NCBI GenBank assembly: GCA_964522015.1
Contig: CAZFST010000020.1
Location: 1 to 64,000, forward strand
Direction of reading: 5' to 3'
From: QQWI01 sp964522015
GTDB lineage: Bacteria; Bacillota; Clostridia; Peptostreptococcales; Acidaminobacteraceae
DNA length: 64,000 nt
In this document: positions 24,786 through 33,682 of the stretch, in pieces
Numbering within the stretch: the first letter of the stretch is position 1
Layout of the letters: each line of letters starts with the position of its first letter
Program-made: the position numbers and the translations under genes
Notes under the pieces: generated by a model
Seen by the model: the letters and a program-made list of their open reading frames with translations, nothing else
Database searches by the model: none
What the model was told of the DNA's origin: nothing

Positions 24786-25190
24786 ATGGTCAAATTACTT
24801 ATTGGACAAGCAGGCATTGGCAAGACAAAAGACATTATAAACAATGCTAATTCGTCAGTTTCAACTACAAAAGGAAATGTGGTTTTTATTGGTGAATCAA
24901 ATGAAAGCATCCTTGAACTCAATCATGATATCAGATATATCAACATTTCTGAATTTCCAATCAACTCATCTAACGAAGTCATCGCTTTCTTACATGGTTT
25001 AATGGGTAGCAATTACGACATTACAAAAATGTACCTCGATGGCATCCTAAATGTTTTCATTATGTCCGTAGAAGAAATCTGCGAATGGTTAGTAAAAATC
25101 GAAGCTATTTCAACTAAACTTTCAGTTGATTTTGAAATCAGCATCAGTTATCATGGCGATATTCCTGAGTGTTTATCAAAATATCTTTAA
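24786..25190 (+). CDS. Small P-loop ATP-binding protein of unknown role
   Basis: 134 residues; AAGGGGG before ATG. Walker A is GQAGIGKT at residues 7-14. The rest (NVVFIGES, HDIRYINISEFPI, YDITKMYLDGILNVF) matches a conserved Firmicute family often mislabelled twitching motility protein PilT; there is no real PilT motor domain. The YLDGIL strand may be a Walker B-like segment. Function unknown. Own terminator downstream. Confidence 0.75.
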   Translation: MVKLLIGQAGIGKTKDIINNANSSVSTTKGNVVFIGESNESILELNHDIRYINISEFPINSSNEVIAFLHGLMGSNYDITKMYLDGILNVFIMSVEEICEWLVKIEAISTKLSVDFEISISYHGDIPECLSKYL

Positions 25191-25238
25191 ACATCTGAAC
25201 TTTCGTATAACCACTGAAATAACCTAAATTTTTATTTG

Positions 25239-25273
25239 AAAGCACAAAACCATTCTCGGTTTTGTGCTTTTTT
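25239..25273 (+). terminator. Intrinsic terminator
   Basis: AAAGCACAAAACC / GGTTTTGTGCTTT, 13-bp perfect stem, 6-base loop, TTTTTT tail. Confidence 0.92.
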
Positions 25274-25376
25274 GTATTTGAAAATTCATTTGTGTACTTA
25301 CCACTATTGTTGAGTAAAGCTCTTGCTTAAACATACGGAAATTGGGTATAGATAAGGGATACAAGGGAGGTGCTTT

Positions 25377-26291
25377 ATGAATTCTAACAGCTTAAAACGC
25401 ACAATGATTTTAATGCTTATCCTGGCAATGGCATTTAGCTTTCAAATGCAAGCACCATTAAATACAGAAACTAACATTTCAATTTTGGAGCAACAATTGC
25501 CCCTTGGTGCATTAATCAGCAAGCCACAAAATTTCGACAGTGGCTATGGGATAATCTGGTTTCAGGATTCACTTCTTGATCCCACTGTGTATACTGCAAA
25601 ATCAGAGAGTGGTGTTTTTACACAAATTTCTACAATCGGCAACAAGTCAGACATTCCAACGCTAACGGGTCTTACCCGCTCAGCTGCAGAAGGAATTTTA
25701 GGGCTACCCATCAACAAACTTGGAAATGTTATGGTTTCAAATCTCAATACATCTACAAAAGCTTATTATGCATTTGGCGACGGGGTTGTTATTTTGTATT
25801 ATGATCTGCAAGTACCTGACAAAGTATTATTCGCAGCGTATTTACCCAAGGACCTCCTCTTAGACACTCGATTTTTGACGAAATTCACCATGTCCCCCAC
25901 CAGTACCATCGACACAGAAAAGATGACAGTTAATTTATTAAATCAGGTTCGGATTGCATACGGCAAACCACCACTTGTGATGGATGAAAAACTTACGGTC
26001 GTTTCAAGGAATCATAGCCAAACCATGGTGACAGCTAATTATTTCAGTCACACGGATTTATCTGGCCGAGGTCCAAAACAAAGGATTCAAGCCGCTAAAA
26101 TTCCTTTTAGAACGTATGGTGAAGCACTGACAGCAGGAACATGGACTCCCATGGATGCCATTACTGCTTGGATGAATTCACCAGGCCACCGAGCAATTAT
26201 ACTGGGGGATTTCACAACAGTTGGTATCGGCATCGCTTCTGGTACTTCTAATTACGGTATTTTTTTCACTCTCAATGCCATCAAAAAGTGA
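25377..26291 (+). CDS. Secreted CAP-domain (SCP/PR-1) protein
   Basis: 304 residues; GGGAGG before ATG. Signal peptide ~1-25 without lipobox. Residues ~85-165 resemble the CAP-associated N-terminal domain (LGLPINKLGNVMVSN). Residues ~180-304 are the CAP domain: VNLLNQVRIAYGKPPL, HSQTMVTANYFSHTD with both metal-type His, and AWMNSPGHRAIILG. Spore or wall CAP proteins of this layout are common in Clostridia; biochemical role unsettled. Confidence 0.9.
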   Translation: MNSNSLKRTMILMLILAMAFSFQMQAPLNTETNISILEQQLPLGALISKPQNFDSGYGIIWFQDSLLDPTVYTAKSESGVFTQISTIGNKSDIPTLTGLTRSAAEGILGLPINKLGNVMVSNLNTSTKAYYAFGDGVVILYYDLQVPDKVLFAAYLPKDLLLDTRFLTKFTMSPTSTIDTEKMTVNLLNQVRIAYGKPPLVMDEKLTVVSRNHSQTMVTANYFSHTDLSGRGPKQRIQAAKIPFRTYGEALTAGTWTPMDAITAWMNSPGHRAIILGDFTTVGIGIASGTSNYGIFFTLNAIKK

Positions 26292-26335
26292 TTCAGTTGC
26301 CTCCTATGATTTAGATCATCTTTTCAATAAAATAT

Positions 26336-26416
26336 GAAACGAGAAAAACGTGAGCTATGATATGTTCCCCTTTCTACTGGACGGGAGCCTATCACGATTG
26401 ACGTTTTTCTCGTTTC
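26336..26416. repeat. 16-bp perfect inverted repeat with 49-base loop
   Basis: GAAACGAGAAAAACGT (26336-26351) is the exact complement of ACGTTTTTCTCGTTTC (26401-26416). The loop contains TATGATA/TATCA and CCC/GGG pairing options. It could end transcription of the CAP gene or be a structured RNA. Confidence 0.85.
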
Positions 26417-26461
26417 TATTTGTCTTAAACTAATTTCTCGTTTCTATTTGCTCTAAACCAA
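26406..26461. repeat. Two 28-bp direct repeats
   Basis: TTTCTCGTTTCTATTTG occurs at 26406 and 26434, each followed by a related 11-base tail (TCTTAAACTAA / CTCTAAACCAA). The first copy overlaps the right arm of the inverted repeat. Confidence 0.85.
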
Positions 26462-26542
26462 TTGACGCCCTGATCACAATCAAGTACCCTATAACCTATA
26501 CAAACAGCCTAAATGCAGCCGGCAAATAAAGGAGAAATTTTA

Positions 26543-27133
26543 ATGCTTACTATGACTGAACTTGAATTACAAAGTATGGATTGGATACAACAAGTCTTCA
26601 AGAATCCATTATTCGATATTTTTTGGGTCAAAATCTCACAGATTGGCGACCATGGCCTAGTCTGGATTCTTCTATCAATTTGTCTGTTATGTTTTAAAAA
26701 AACCCGAACCCTTGGTATATTAACATCCCTAAGCCTCTTGTTCAGTCTACTGATCACCAATATTGTACTGAAAGACCTAATTGCTAGACCCAGACCCTTC
26801 TCCATACAGCCGGTGACACTGCTAATTGCTCCACCTATGGACTACTCTTTTCCATCTGGACATACCTCAGCTTCATTTGCTGTCGCTTTTGTAATTTTCT
26901 ATGGCCAAAAAATAAATTCAGAGATTAAACTTAGATGGGGGTTTTTGAGACTTGATTTATCCGTTATTACATTAGCTACTTTAATGGCCATATCCAGAAT
27001 CTATTTGTATGTTCACTTTCCAAGTGATGTTCTTGCAGGGGTTTTTATAGGGTTTTTATGCAGTACCTTGGCTATCATAACACTGAAATACATGTCTAAT
27101 CTCAACACTAAAATCACACATAAAACCAAATAA
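26543..27133 (+). CDS. PAP2-family membrane phosphatase
   Basis: 196 residues from ATG 26543 (AAAGGAG upstream; the earlier ATG lacks a site). All three acid-phosphatase motifs are present: KDLIARPRP, PSGHTSAS and SRIYLYVHFPSDVLAG, with the catalytic His pair. Five to six hydrophobic helices. Likely removes phosphate from a lipid such as phosphatidylglycerol phosphate or undecaprenyl pyrophosphate (PgpB type). Its stop abuts the stop of the convergent radical SAM gene with no spacer. Confidence 0.9.
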   Translation: MLTMTELELQSMDWIQQVFKNPLFDIFWVKISQIGDHGLVWILLSICLLCFKKTRTLGILTSLSLLFSLLITNIVLKDLIARPRPFSIQPVTLLIAPPMDYSFPSGHTSASFAVAFVIFYGQKINSEIKLRWGFLRLDLSVITLATLMAISRIYLYVHFPSDVLAGVFIGFLCSTLAIITLKYMSNLNTKITHKTK

Positions 27134-28021
27134 CTAGTACCGCCTAGCGTAGCCACATTTTTGACAAAGCTCTTCCACAGCGCATCGATTGGAAAAGCCG
27201 TCATACATAGCAGTAGCCCGTGGCGTACTAATAATAGCCTGCAGTGGCTGGACAAAAATATTACCCAAAGGGATATTTCCCTCACCATCTAAACAACAGG
27301 GCACCACGGTTCCGTCAACCAAGATACCAATATGATCTCTTAGCCCATGGCAAAAGACAGCTACCTCACTGCTTGCTCTAGAAATATCAGGCCACTCAAA
27401 TTTTTCTGCCAGATTTAGATACAGATTTTTTGATAGTTTGGCACTGTGTTTGTCTCGTAAAGAATCTCTAAGATTCTCCCTAGCTCCCATGCCGATTGCG
27501 AACCTTTGCTCAATTGCCTCAAGTATGCCCATATTTAAAGAGTTTTCACCCTTAATGCTGTCATCATCTAAATTCCAAAGTCTTAAAGAACAGATGATAG
27601 AACCCGCTTCCTGGGCACCCGTCACAAAATTGAAAATCGAATCGAGATACGCCGCTATATTACCGTTTCTATCATTGGCCTCAAAACTACTTAGCGAGAT
27701 ATTGACCTGCCTTAAAGCAGGGGCACTAAGAAGCATTGATTGATGAGTTTCTAATAAAACGCCATTTGTCGTCATATTTACCTTGAGATTTAAATCATGG
27801 GCAATCTCTAAGAATCTTGGAATCAACGGATTCAGAAGTGGTTCTCCCATGATATGAAAATAGATATGATCCGTTAGCTGTTTGGCTTGTGTGGCGACTT
27901 GCAAAAAATCTTGTTCATCCATAAACCTAGGTGCGCGGTTGGTCTTAGGGCAGAAGTTACAGTCTAGATTGCAGACATTGGTGACCTCAATATAGATTTT
28001 CTTAAATCTCTTAATGGACAT
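27134..28021 (-). CDS. Radical SAM protein with SPASM-like C-terminus
   Basis: 295 residues. CNLDCNFC (Cys17, 21, 24) binds the SAM-reactive 4Fe-4S cluster; the C-terminal region has VPCCLDGEGN, then RCAVEELCQKCGYARRY, a Cys pattern typical of SPASM/twitch auxiliary-cluster domains. Such enzymes often modify peptides, but no precursor peptide or transporter is adjacent. Substrate unknown. Confidence 0.87.
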   Translation of the reverse strand: MSIKRFKKIYIEVTNVCNLDCNFCPKTNRAPRFMDEQDFLQVATQAKQLTDHIYFHIMGEPLLNPLIPRFLEIAHDLNLKVNMTTNGVLLETHQSMLLSAPALRQVNISLSSFEANDRNGNIAAYLDSIFNFVTGAQEAGSIICSLRLWNLDDDSIKGENSLNMGILEAIEQRFAIGMGARENLRDSLRDKHSAKLSKNLYLNLAEKFEWPDISRASSEVAVFCHGLRDHIGILVDGTVVPCCLDGEGNIPLGNIFVQPLQAIISTPRATAMYDGFSNRCAVEELCQKCGYARRY

Positions 28022-28113
28022 GTTAGCCTCACTTGATCTTATTGTTATTAGTCTGTTTTTTAGGGTATTAAAATAAAAAGTTGCATACTAAATACGACTA
28101 AACGAGGTGCCAA

Positions 28114-30225
28114 ATGGGGATTCGTTGGCGAATCATCTTAGCAATGGTTTTTGTAGGTCTATTAATTATATCAATTATGGGCTTGTTTGCAATTAAGACT
28201 ACATCCGATATTCTTGATATTCGCGCTAAAGAGTTTCTTTCTGTCTTGTTAGACCGCAGTAAGAGTGAACTGAATCAACAAATTACAATCACACAAAATA
28301 ATACTAGAGCCCTTTATGATGATTTTGATATTTCCTTTGATTTTAACCGGCTTTCTCAAGACGAAAATTATTTAGCTATTTATTTAGATAAAATGAGACC
28401 AGCTGTAAAGCTAGCATCAGAATTAAACGCATCAAAAACTGCATTTTTGATCATTTACCATCCAACAGAAGTAAAAAAAATCATTGGTGGAATCTTTTAC
28501 AGCGATATTGACAGAAATGGCGTACCAGAAGAAACCGATTTAGCTTTACTGATTCCTTTCATAACAAGTGATGATGCACCGATTATTTCTACGGAAGGTT
28601 CTGCTTTTAATTGGCTTATTCATAGCGAGAATTCAATGGTCAGTTGCTTTAGCGTCGTAGCTAAGGATGACAAAATCATTGCAATCATGGGTACTGCAAT
28701 AAAAATGGACTTTATGATTGACCGCATTCGACGGATTAAATATTTAAACTCTGGTTTCATGTTTTTAAGTAATGAAAAAAACCAAATTATATATCATCCC
28801 AACCTTGATTTTGGCATTTCAACAGATTTAAGTTTTGCCAATAAGCAAAGTGAAATCGCTAATAAGGAAAGTAGTACCGCCTTATTTTTGAATACAACTG
28901 ATAATGAGCTCAATGAGATTATTTTAGGTAGAACTACTTTGGCCAATGGTTGGGAACTCAATATTCAGATTGATCAAACTGAGATCAAAGAAGGCCTTGC
29001 CAGTCGTTTTGTAGGCATTATTCTGGTTGCCTTAATTGCCTTGTTTGTAGCCCTCGTAGTCGCGTTTATAACTGCTAAACAAATCAGTGAACCCTACGTT
29101 CATCTCACTGAGGAAATGAAAAAAGTTGGCCAGGGAGATTACGGCATTCGTATACGGGATGCTTATTTGATGCGAACTGATGAAATCGGAATTTTATCTC
29201 AGACATTTTTCTTGATGGTGCAAGAAACTCAAAAAAACTTTGAAGATATTCAAAACTATAACAATAATCTAAAATCCCTTGTTGATGTACGTACAGAAGA
29301 ACTCAGCAATACAAATACTCACCTTGAAGACTCACTTGCTCAGACTGTAGAAAAGCAAGCTCAACTACTAAGAAGTAATGAATTATTGCAAGCATCCCTT
29401 GAAACCATTAAACAAACCCAACGAGAATTGTTACGTGTTGAAAAGATTGCTGCCCTCACTTACATCGTGGCTGGTGTGGCTCATAAAATCAACACACCAC
29501 TAGGCAATGCTTTCACTAGCGCCAGTTATTTGCAATCTCGTATCGATGATTTAAAATTAAAATACGAAAGCAGTCAACTGAAACAGTCGGATTTTGCCGC
29601 CTTTATTGAATCTGTGGATTTGGCCACTTTTGGCCTTATCACAAATTTAGATCAGAGTATTCGTCTCATTAATCGATTTAAAGAATTAGCTGTTAACAAA
29701 ACAGATATTCCTAATACTAGAAGTATTTTTTTGTCAGTGATCCAAGAGCAATGGCTTATTGTCAAGCAACACTCACCCAATATCAACTGTACATTATCGA
29801 CTTCTATTCCCTCAGATATGGCCATTAATTGTTCTAAAAATGTGCTAGAAAGCTTGTTCTTTGAATTGCTTAAAAATTCCTTCACACATGGTTTTTCCAA
29901 CACATCAAGTCCAGAAATCACGATTTCAATAAGACGGTTTTCAGGGCCATCAGCTCTAAATAGCGACGAGATCGGCTATGAGATTTTTTATAGGGATAAT
30001 GGAGTTGGCATCTCCTCTGAACAAGAAGAAAAGATTTTCACACCTTTTTATACCACAAAAATGAGTAAAGATCACGATGGCTTAGGTCTGAATATGGTTT
30101 ACAATTTAATCATTGCCGTATTCAATGGCGAAATTCAGGTCATCGATATGAATTTGCCTGGTTTAGCGTATCGCATTCTCATTTATGAGCCAAAAAGGGA
30201 GGCATTCCATGGAAAAGCGATTTAG
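28114..30225 (+). CDS. Sensor histidine kinase with atypical H-box
   Basis: 703 residues. One helix at ~8-28, an extracytoplasmic sensor ~30-295 (Cache-like), a second helix ~298-322, HAMP ~323-380, a coiled coil, then the kinase core. His457 sits in GVAHKINTPLG: the residue after His is Lys rather than the usual acidic Glu. The ATPase domain has FFELLKNSFTHGF (N box), YRDNGVGIS (G1), FTPFYTTK and DGLGLNMVYNL (G2). No response regulator is adjacent. Overlaps the following solute-binding lipoprotein by 17 bases. Confidence 0.88.
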   Translation: MGIRWRIILAMVFVGLLIISIMGLFAIKTTSDILDIRAKEFLSVLLDRSKSELNQQITITQNNTRALYDDFDISFDFNRLSQDENYLAIYLDKMRPAVKLASELNASKTAFLIIYHPTEVKKIIGGIFYSDIDRNGVPEETDLALLIPFITSDDAPIISTEGSAFNWLIHSENSMVSCFSVVAKDDKIIAIMGTAIKMDFMIDRIRRIKYLNSGFMFLSNEKNQIIYHPNLDFGISTDLSFANKQSEIANKESSTALFLNTTDNELNEIILGRTTLANGWELNIQIDQTEIKEGLASRFVGIILVALIALFVALVVAFITAKQISEPYVHLTEEMKKVGQGDYGIRIRDAYLMRTDEIGILSQTFFLMVQETQKNFEDIQNYNNNLKSLVDVRTEELSNTNTHLEDSLAQTVEKQAQLLRSNELLQASLETIKQTQRELLRVEKIAALTYIVAGVAHKINTPLGNAFTSASYLQSRIDDLKLKYESSQLKQSDFAAFIESVDLATFGLITNLDQSIRLINRFKELAVNKTDIPNTRSIFLSVIQEQWLIVKQHSPNINCTLSTSIPSDMAINCSKNVLESLFFELLKNSFTHGFSNTSSPEITISIRRFSGPSALNSDEIGYEIFYRDNGVGISSEQEEKIFTPFYTTKMSKDHDGLGLNMVYNLIIAVFNGEIQVIDMNLPGLAYRILIYEPKREAFHGKAI

Positions 30226-31837
30226 ATCTCGAAACTGGATACTATTATTGATTATGGTTATTCTATTGTGGGGTTGCCAAACTACTGTAACACCTGAAAA
30301 ACTCGTTGAAAGTAATGCAAGTAACACACTAACCTTCGTTCTTCCAGCTGAGGGTAAAAGTTATGACCCAAACAAAAGTCTAGAAACCTACTCAGGCATT
30401 ATTCTTGATCACTGCTTCCAACGATTGGTTGCATTTAACGAAAAAGGGGAATTAATACCCGCTGCTGCCCAGAGTTGGGTCATCAGCCCTGATAGTAAAA
30501 CGTATACTTTCAAACTTAGGCCCGAAGCTAAATGGAGTGATGGAAAATCCGTAGTTGCCCAAGATTTTGTAAATTCTTGGTTGCGTATTCTCAATCCAGA
30601 AAATGACCTTGACATCGCCTCATCATTTGCGCCTTTAATTGCACAGGGAAATGACTATCTCAACGGAACCGTCAACGCTGATGCAGTTGGTATAAAAGCC
30701 ATTGATAATCTCACACTTGAGGTGACATTGGAAGCCCCCACCTCTTATTTCCTTTCATTCATCATGATGTGGAACTACGCTCCAATTAGAACAGATATCA
30801 TCACATCTGCTGGAGACACATGGGATAAAAATCCATCAACTTACATTACAAATGGTCCCTACAAAATGAGCTCACTTGAGCCAGGTGTTTCTGTCACTCT
30901 TGTTAAAAATGATTTTTATTGGAACAAGGAATCTATAAAAATACCTTATATAAAAACGATCTTTATAAAAAGTGTTGAAGAGGCTGTTGCACTTTTCAAA
31001 AAAAATGAAGTAGATGGGGTCTATCAGATCCTTGCCAATGATTTGAGAACAATTCCTGATTTAGAGTCGAATATCTATTTGGAGCCAAGCTTAAGCACCT
31101 CGTTTATTCTTATCAATCATAGTAGCCCTGCCCTATCAGAACCAGATTTCAGGGCATCCTTAGCCGGTATGATTGATAGACAAAAAATTGTGGATGATGT
31201 TTTACTTGGCGCAGGTTCCGCAAGTCGGTTTCTAGTACCCGCTGCTATGAAATTAAATGGAGAATCCTTCAATGACTTCGTTAACTTATCTGACCCTCCA
31301 AATCTAGAACTATCCCTAAAATTACTTGAGACCGTAAAAGCCAAAGGAATTGATACAAGCAAGCCTCTGCGACTTCTTTACATGACAAATTCCCCTGATG
31401 AGAAAAGCGTCTTACTGATTGCAAAGTTATGGGAAGAACAACTAGGCCTCAAAATAGCAATGGAAGGTCTAGAATGGGCTGATTTATTTGCTAGGTGTCA
31501 ATCTGGCGACTATGACATCGCTATGTTTGGGTATGGCGCTGACTATGCTCATCCCATGACATTTTTAAGTCTCTTTATGAATCAAACCATTATAACCAAT
31601 TTAATTAGATGGAACGATCAATCACTTAACGATGATTTAATCGCATCCATGAGCATTCAAGAACCTGAAAAAATGATTCAAACCTTGCGTTCAATAGAGA
31701 AAAGAATTATTGATGGTAATCATATCCTCCCGCTGTATAATCGGAAAGTCATTAGCCTTATGTCTGATCGGATTTCTGGCTGGTACCGTGATGACATGTC
31801 CAGATTTATATTTTGGAATGCAGAAATTCGACAGTAA
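30209..31837 (+). CDS. OppA-like solute-binding lipoprotein
   Basis: 542 residues from ATG 30209 (GGGAGG upstream). Lipobox LLWGCQ. Extracellular solute-binding family 5 features: GKSYDPNKSLETYSGII, KTYTFKLRPEAKWSDGK, NGPYKMSS. These bind oligopeptides or similar ligands. No permease or ATPase genes follow. Translational overlap with the histidine kinase suggests that it supplies ligand information to that kinase rather than to transport; inference. Confidence 0.87.
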   Translation: MEKRFRSRNWILLLIMVILLWGCQTTVTPEKLVESNASNTLTFVLPAEGKSYDPNKSLETYSGIILDHCFQRLVAFNEKGELIPAAAQSWVISPDSKTYTFKLRPEAKWSDGKSVVAQDFVNSWLRILNPENDLDIASSFAPLIAQGNDYLNGTVNADAVGIKAIDNLTLEVTLEAPTSYFLSFIMMWNYAPIRTDIITSAGDTWDKNPSTYITNGPYKMSSLEPGVSVTLVKNDFYWNKESIKIPYIKTIFIKSVEEAVALFKKNEVDGVYQILANDLRTIPDLESNIYLEPSLSTSFILINHSSPALSEPDFRASLAGMIDRQKIVDDVLLGAGSASRFLVPAAMKLNGESFNDFVNLSDPPNLELSLKLLETVKAKGIDTSKPLRLLYMTNSPDEKSVLLIAKLWEEQLGLKIAMEGLEWADLFARCQSGDYDIAMFGYGADYAHPMTFLSLFMNQTIITNLIRWNDQSLNDDLIASMSIQEPEKMIQTLRSIEKRIIDGNHILPLYNRKVISLMSDRISGWYRDDMSRFIFWNAEIRQ

Positions 31838-31925
31838 ATCAAAAAAAAATGTGTTTTCTCCTTGGTTTTTGCGTATTTTTCGTCATTATAGTGTATCATT
31901 ATAAAAGAAACTTGAGGAGGTTACT

Positions 31926-33107
31926 ATGTTCTTTCATCCAGAAAAAGAGCCAAATGGCAAGTTGGGGCTCATCGTACTAGAAAGCTGTAAAGAAATTGGC
32001 GAAACAATTGATTATAGCTTAACTGCTAAGCGCAATTATGACATCAACGAATCCGGCAGCGAGCAGCTAATGGAAGACACCCATCGTATAAAAATTAAGG
32101 AAATACGTTTTTCTAACGGTGAAGGTAAAGTTGTCATCGAAGAAAGCGTCAGGGGACGGGATATATTCATACTTTGTGATGTCGGCAACTATAGTTGCAC
32201 CTACCAAATGTATGGATTCACCAATCACAAAGGCCCAGATGAACATTTCCAAGATATTAAACGGGTTGTTTCAGCCCTAAATGGCCGTGCTAAGCGGGTC
32301 ACTGTCATTATGCCACTTTTGTATGAAAGTCGACAGCATCGTAGAAAATATCGCGAATCTCTGGATTGCGCTCAAGCCATGCAAGAGCTACAAACACTTG
32401 GTGTTCATAGTATTATAACCTTTGATGTCCACGATCCTAACGTTCAAAATGCCATCCCTTTAGTAGCCTTTAATAATATTTATCCAACCTTCAATATCGT
32501 AAAAAAAATGTTTGAAGTTGATAATAATTTGCTTTTAAATAATCACGACTTAGTGATTATTAGCCCAGATACCGGTGCTATGGATCGATCTATCTACTAT
32601 TCTAGCATACTCGGAGTAGATGTCGGTATGTTCTATAAACGTCGCGATTATTCAAAGGTCGTAGCTGGCAAAAATCCTATTGTACAACATGAGTATATGG
32701 GCCGTGATGTGGCTGGACTTGATGTCTTGATTGTTGACGATATGATTGCGTCTGGGGAATCAGTATTTGAAATCGCAGTAGAACTGAAAAAAAGACAGGC
32801 CAAGCGCATCTTTGTTGCAACCACATTTGCTCTATTTACTGAAGGTATTCGTAAATTCGAAAAATACCATAACGAAGGCGTTATCGAAAAAGTCTTTTCT
32901 ACAAACTTAACTTATATTCCACCCACTGCCCTACAGGCTAAATGGTTTGAACAAGTTGATATGTCTTCCTTCATCGCTGATATCGTCGACCATATTAATA
33001 GGGATGCTTCCATCGAACCTTTAATTAACGATGCTAGCAATATAAAACGATTTTTAAAACAAGCAGAGCAATTAAAGAAACGTAAAAAAACCGATAAATC
33101 CACTTAA
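31926..33107 (+). CDS. Ribose-phosphate pyrophosphokinase (PRPP synthetase) family protein
   Basis: 393 residues, longer than the usual ~315, with an N-terminal extension of ~75. Core features: RDIFILCDVG, DVHDPNVQNAIP, VIISPDTGAMDR, FYKRRDY, and the PRPP loop LIVDDMIASGES. Makes PRPP from ribose 5-phosphate and ATP if active. The motifs differ from housekeeping Prs (for example the flexible-loop segment), so it may be a specialised paralogue. ATG preceded by TGAGGAGG; own terminator. It is convergent with the gene at 33159. Confidence 0.82.
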   Translation: MFFHPEKEPNGKLGLIVLESCKEIGETIDYSLTAKRNYDINESGSEQLMEDTHRIKIKEIRFSNGEGKVVIEESVRGRDIFILCDVGNYSCTYQMYGFTNHKGPDEHFQDIKRVVSALNGRAKRVTVIMPLLYESRQHRRKYRESLDCAQAMQELQTLGVHSIITFDVHDPNVQNAIPLVAFNNIYPTFNIVKKMFEVDNNLLLNNHDLVIISPDTGAMDRSIYYSSILGVDVGMFYKRRDYSKVVAGKNPIVQHEYMGRDVAGLDVLIVDDMIASGESVFEIAVELKKRQAKRIFVATTFALFTEGIRKFEKYHNEGVIEKVFSTNLTYIPPTALQAKWFEQVDMSSFIADIVDHINRDASIEPLINDASNIKRFLKQAEQLKKRKKTDKST

Positions 33108-33111
33108 AATG

Positions 33112-33149
33112 AAAGACCGTACTCATGTAAATGAGTTACGGTCTTTTTT
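33112..33149 (+). terminator. Intrinsic terminator
   Basis: AAAGACCGT...ACGGTCTTT with inner TCAT/ATGA pairing, then TTTATT. Confidence 0.88.
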
Positions 33150-33158
33150 ATTGCTGCT

Positions 33159-33617
33159 TTAGTGCTGTTGGTCTTTCTGTTGATCATTCTGTTGGGTTTC
33201 TCTGCGTTTTAACTCATATAAATAGGATGCCAAAGGAATTTTATTTTCTGAAACCAGACGATCCAATTCGAAGCGACTCAACCCTTCTAAGTTTGGTAGA
33301 CTCGTTTGAGAATCATTATTTTTCTGATTATCAAGGGTTTCCATTTTTTTAGTGTCCGAAGGCTTTGATGGCTCTTTTTCAAACGCTTGTTGCTTCTGAA
33401 TTTCTGCCATGCCAACTTTACTAATCGCCATTGTATCACCATCAAATGAGAACAATACCTTAAAAAACACTTCATTATCAAATGGTGTCTTGTTTTTTTC
33501 TGCCCGCGGAGGAAATCTGTTCTGTGGCTTATCGGACGTCTTATATCGACCTAATTTTCCAAGAACATCATCTATCTGATAAGAGTATATGGCAGTATCT
33601 CTAACCGTGCCGATCAT
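33159..33617 (-). CDS. Hypothetical polar protein
   Basis: 152 residues from ATG 33617 (GGAGG 8 bases upstream; a second ATG 6 bases earlier is too close to the site). Residues 1-75 look structured (IGTVRDTAIYSYQIDDVLGKLGRYKTS, part of it cited only), while the rest is Lys/Glu/Gln/Ser-rich and probably disordered, ending in repeated DQQ/KDQQH. No recognised domain, no signal peptide. It follows the TPR lipoprotein gene by 65 bases on the same strand and may share its transcript. Confidence 0.6.
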   Translation of the reverse strand: MIGTVRDTAIYSYQIDDVLGKLGRYKTSDKPQNRFPPRAEKNKTPFDNEVFFKVLFSFDGDTMAISKVGMAEIQKQQAFEKEPSKPSDTKKMETLDNQKNNDSQTSLPNLEGLSRFELDRLVSENKIPLASYLYELKRRETQQNDQQKDQQH

Positions 33618-33682
33618 GGTCATCGCCTCCAAAATAATGCGCATAACTATATTTATGTTATACCCAGTTTTATCGGCTGCAA

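Noticed and set aside
24786..25190. PilT twitching-motility ATPase
   Set aside because: Only a Walker A motif is shared; length 134 and absence of Asp and His boxes exclude a PilT motor.
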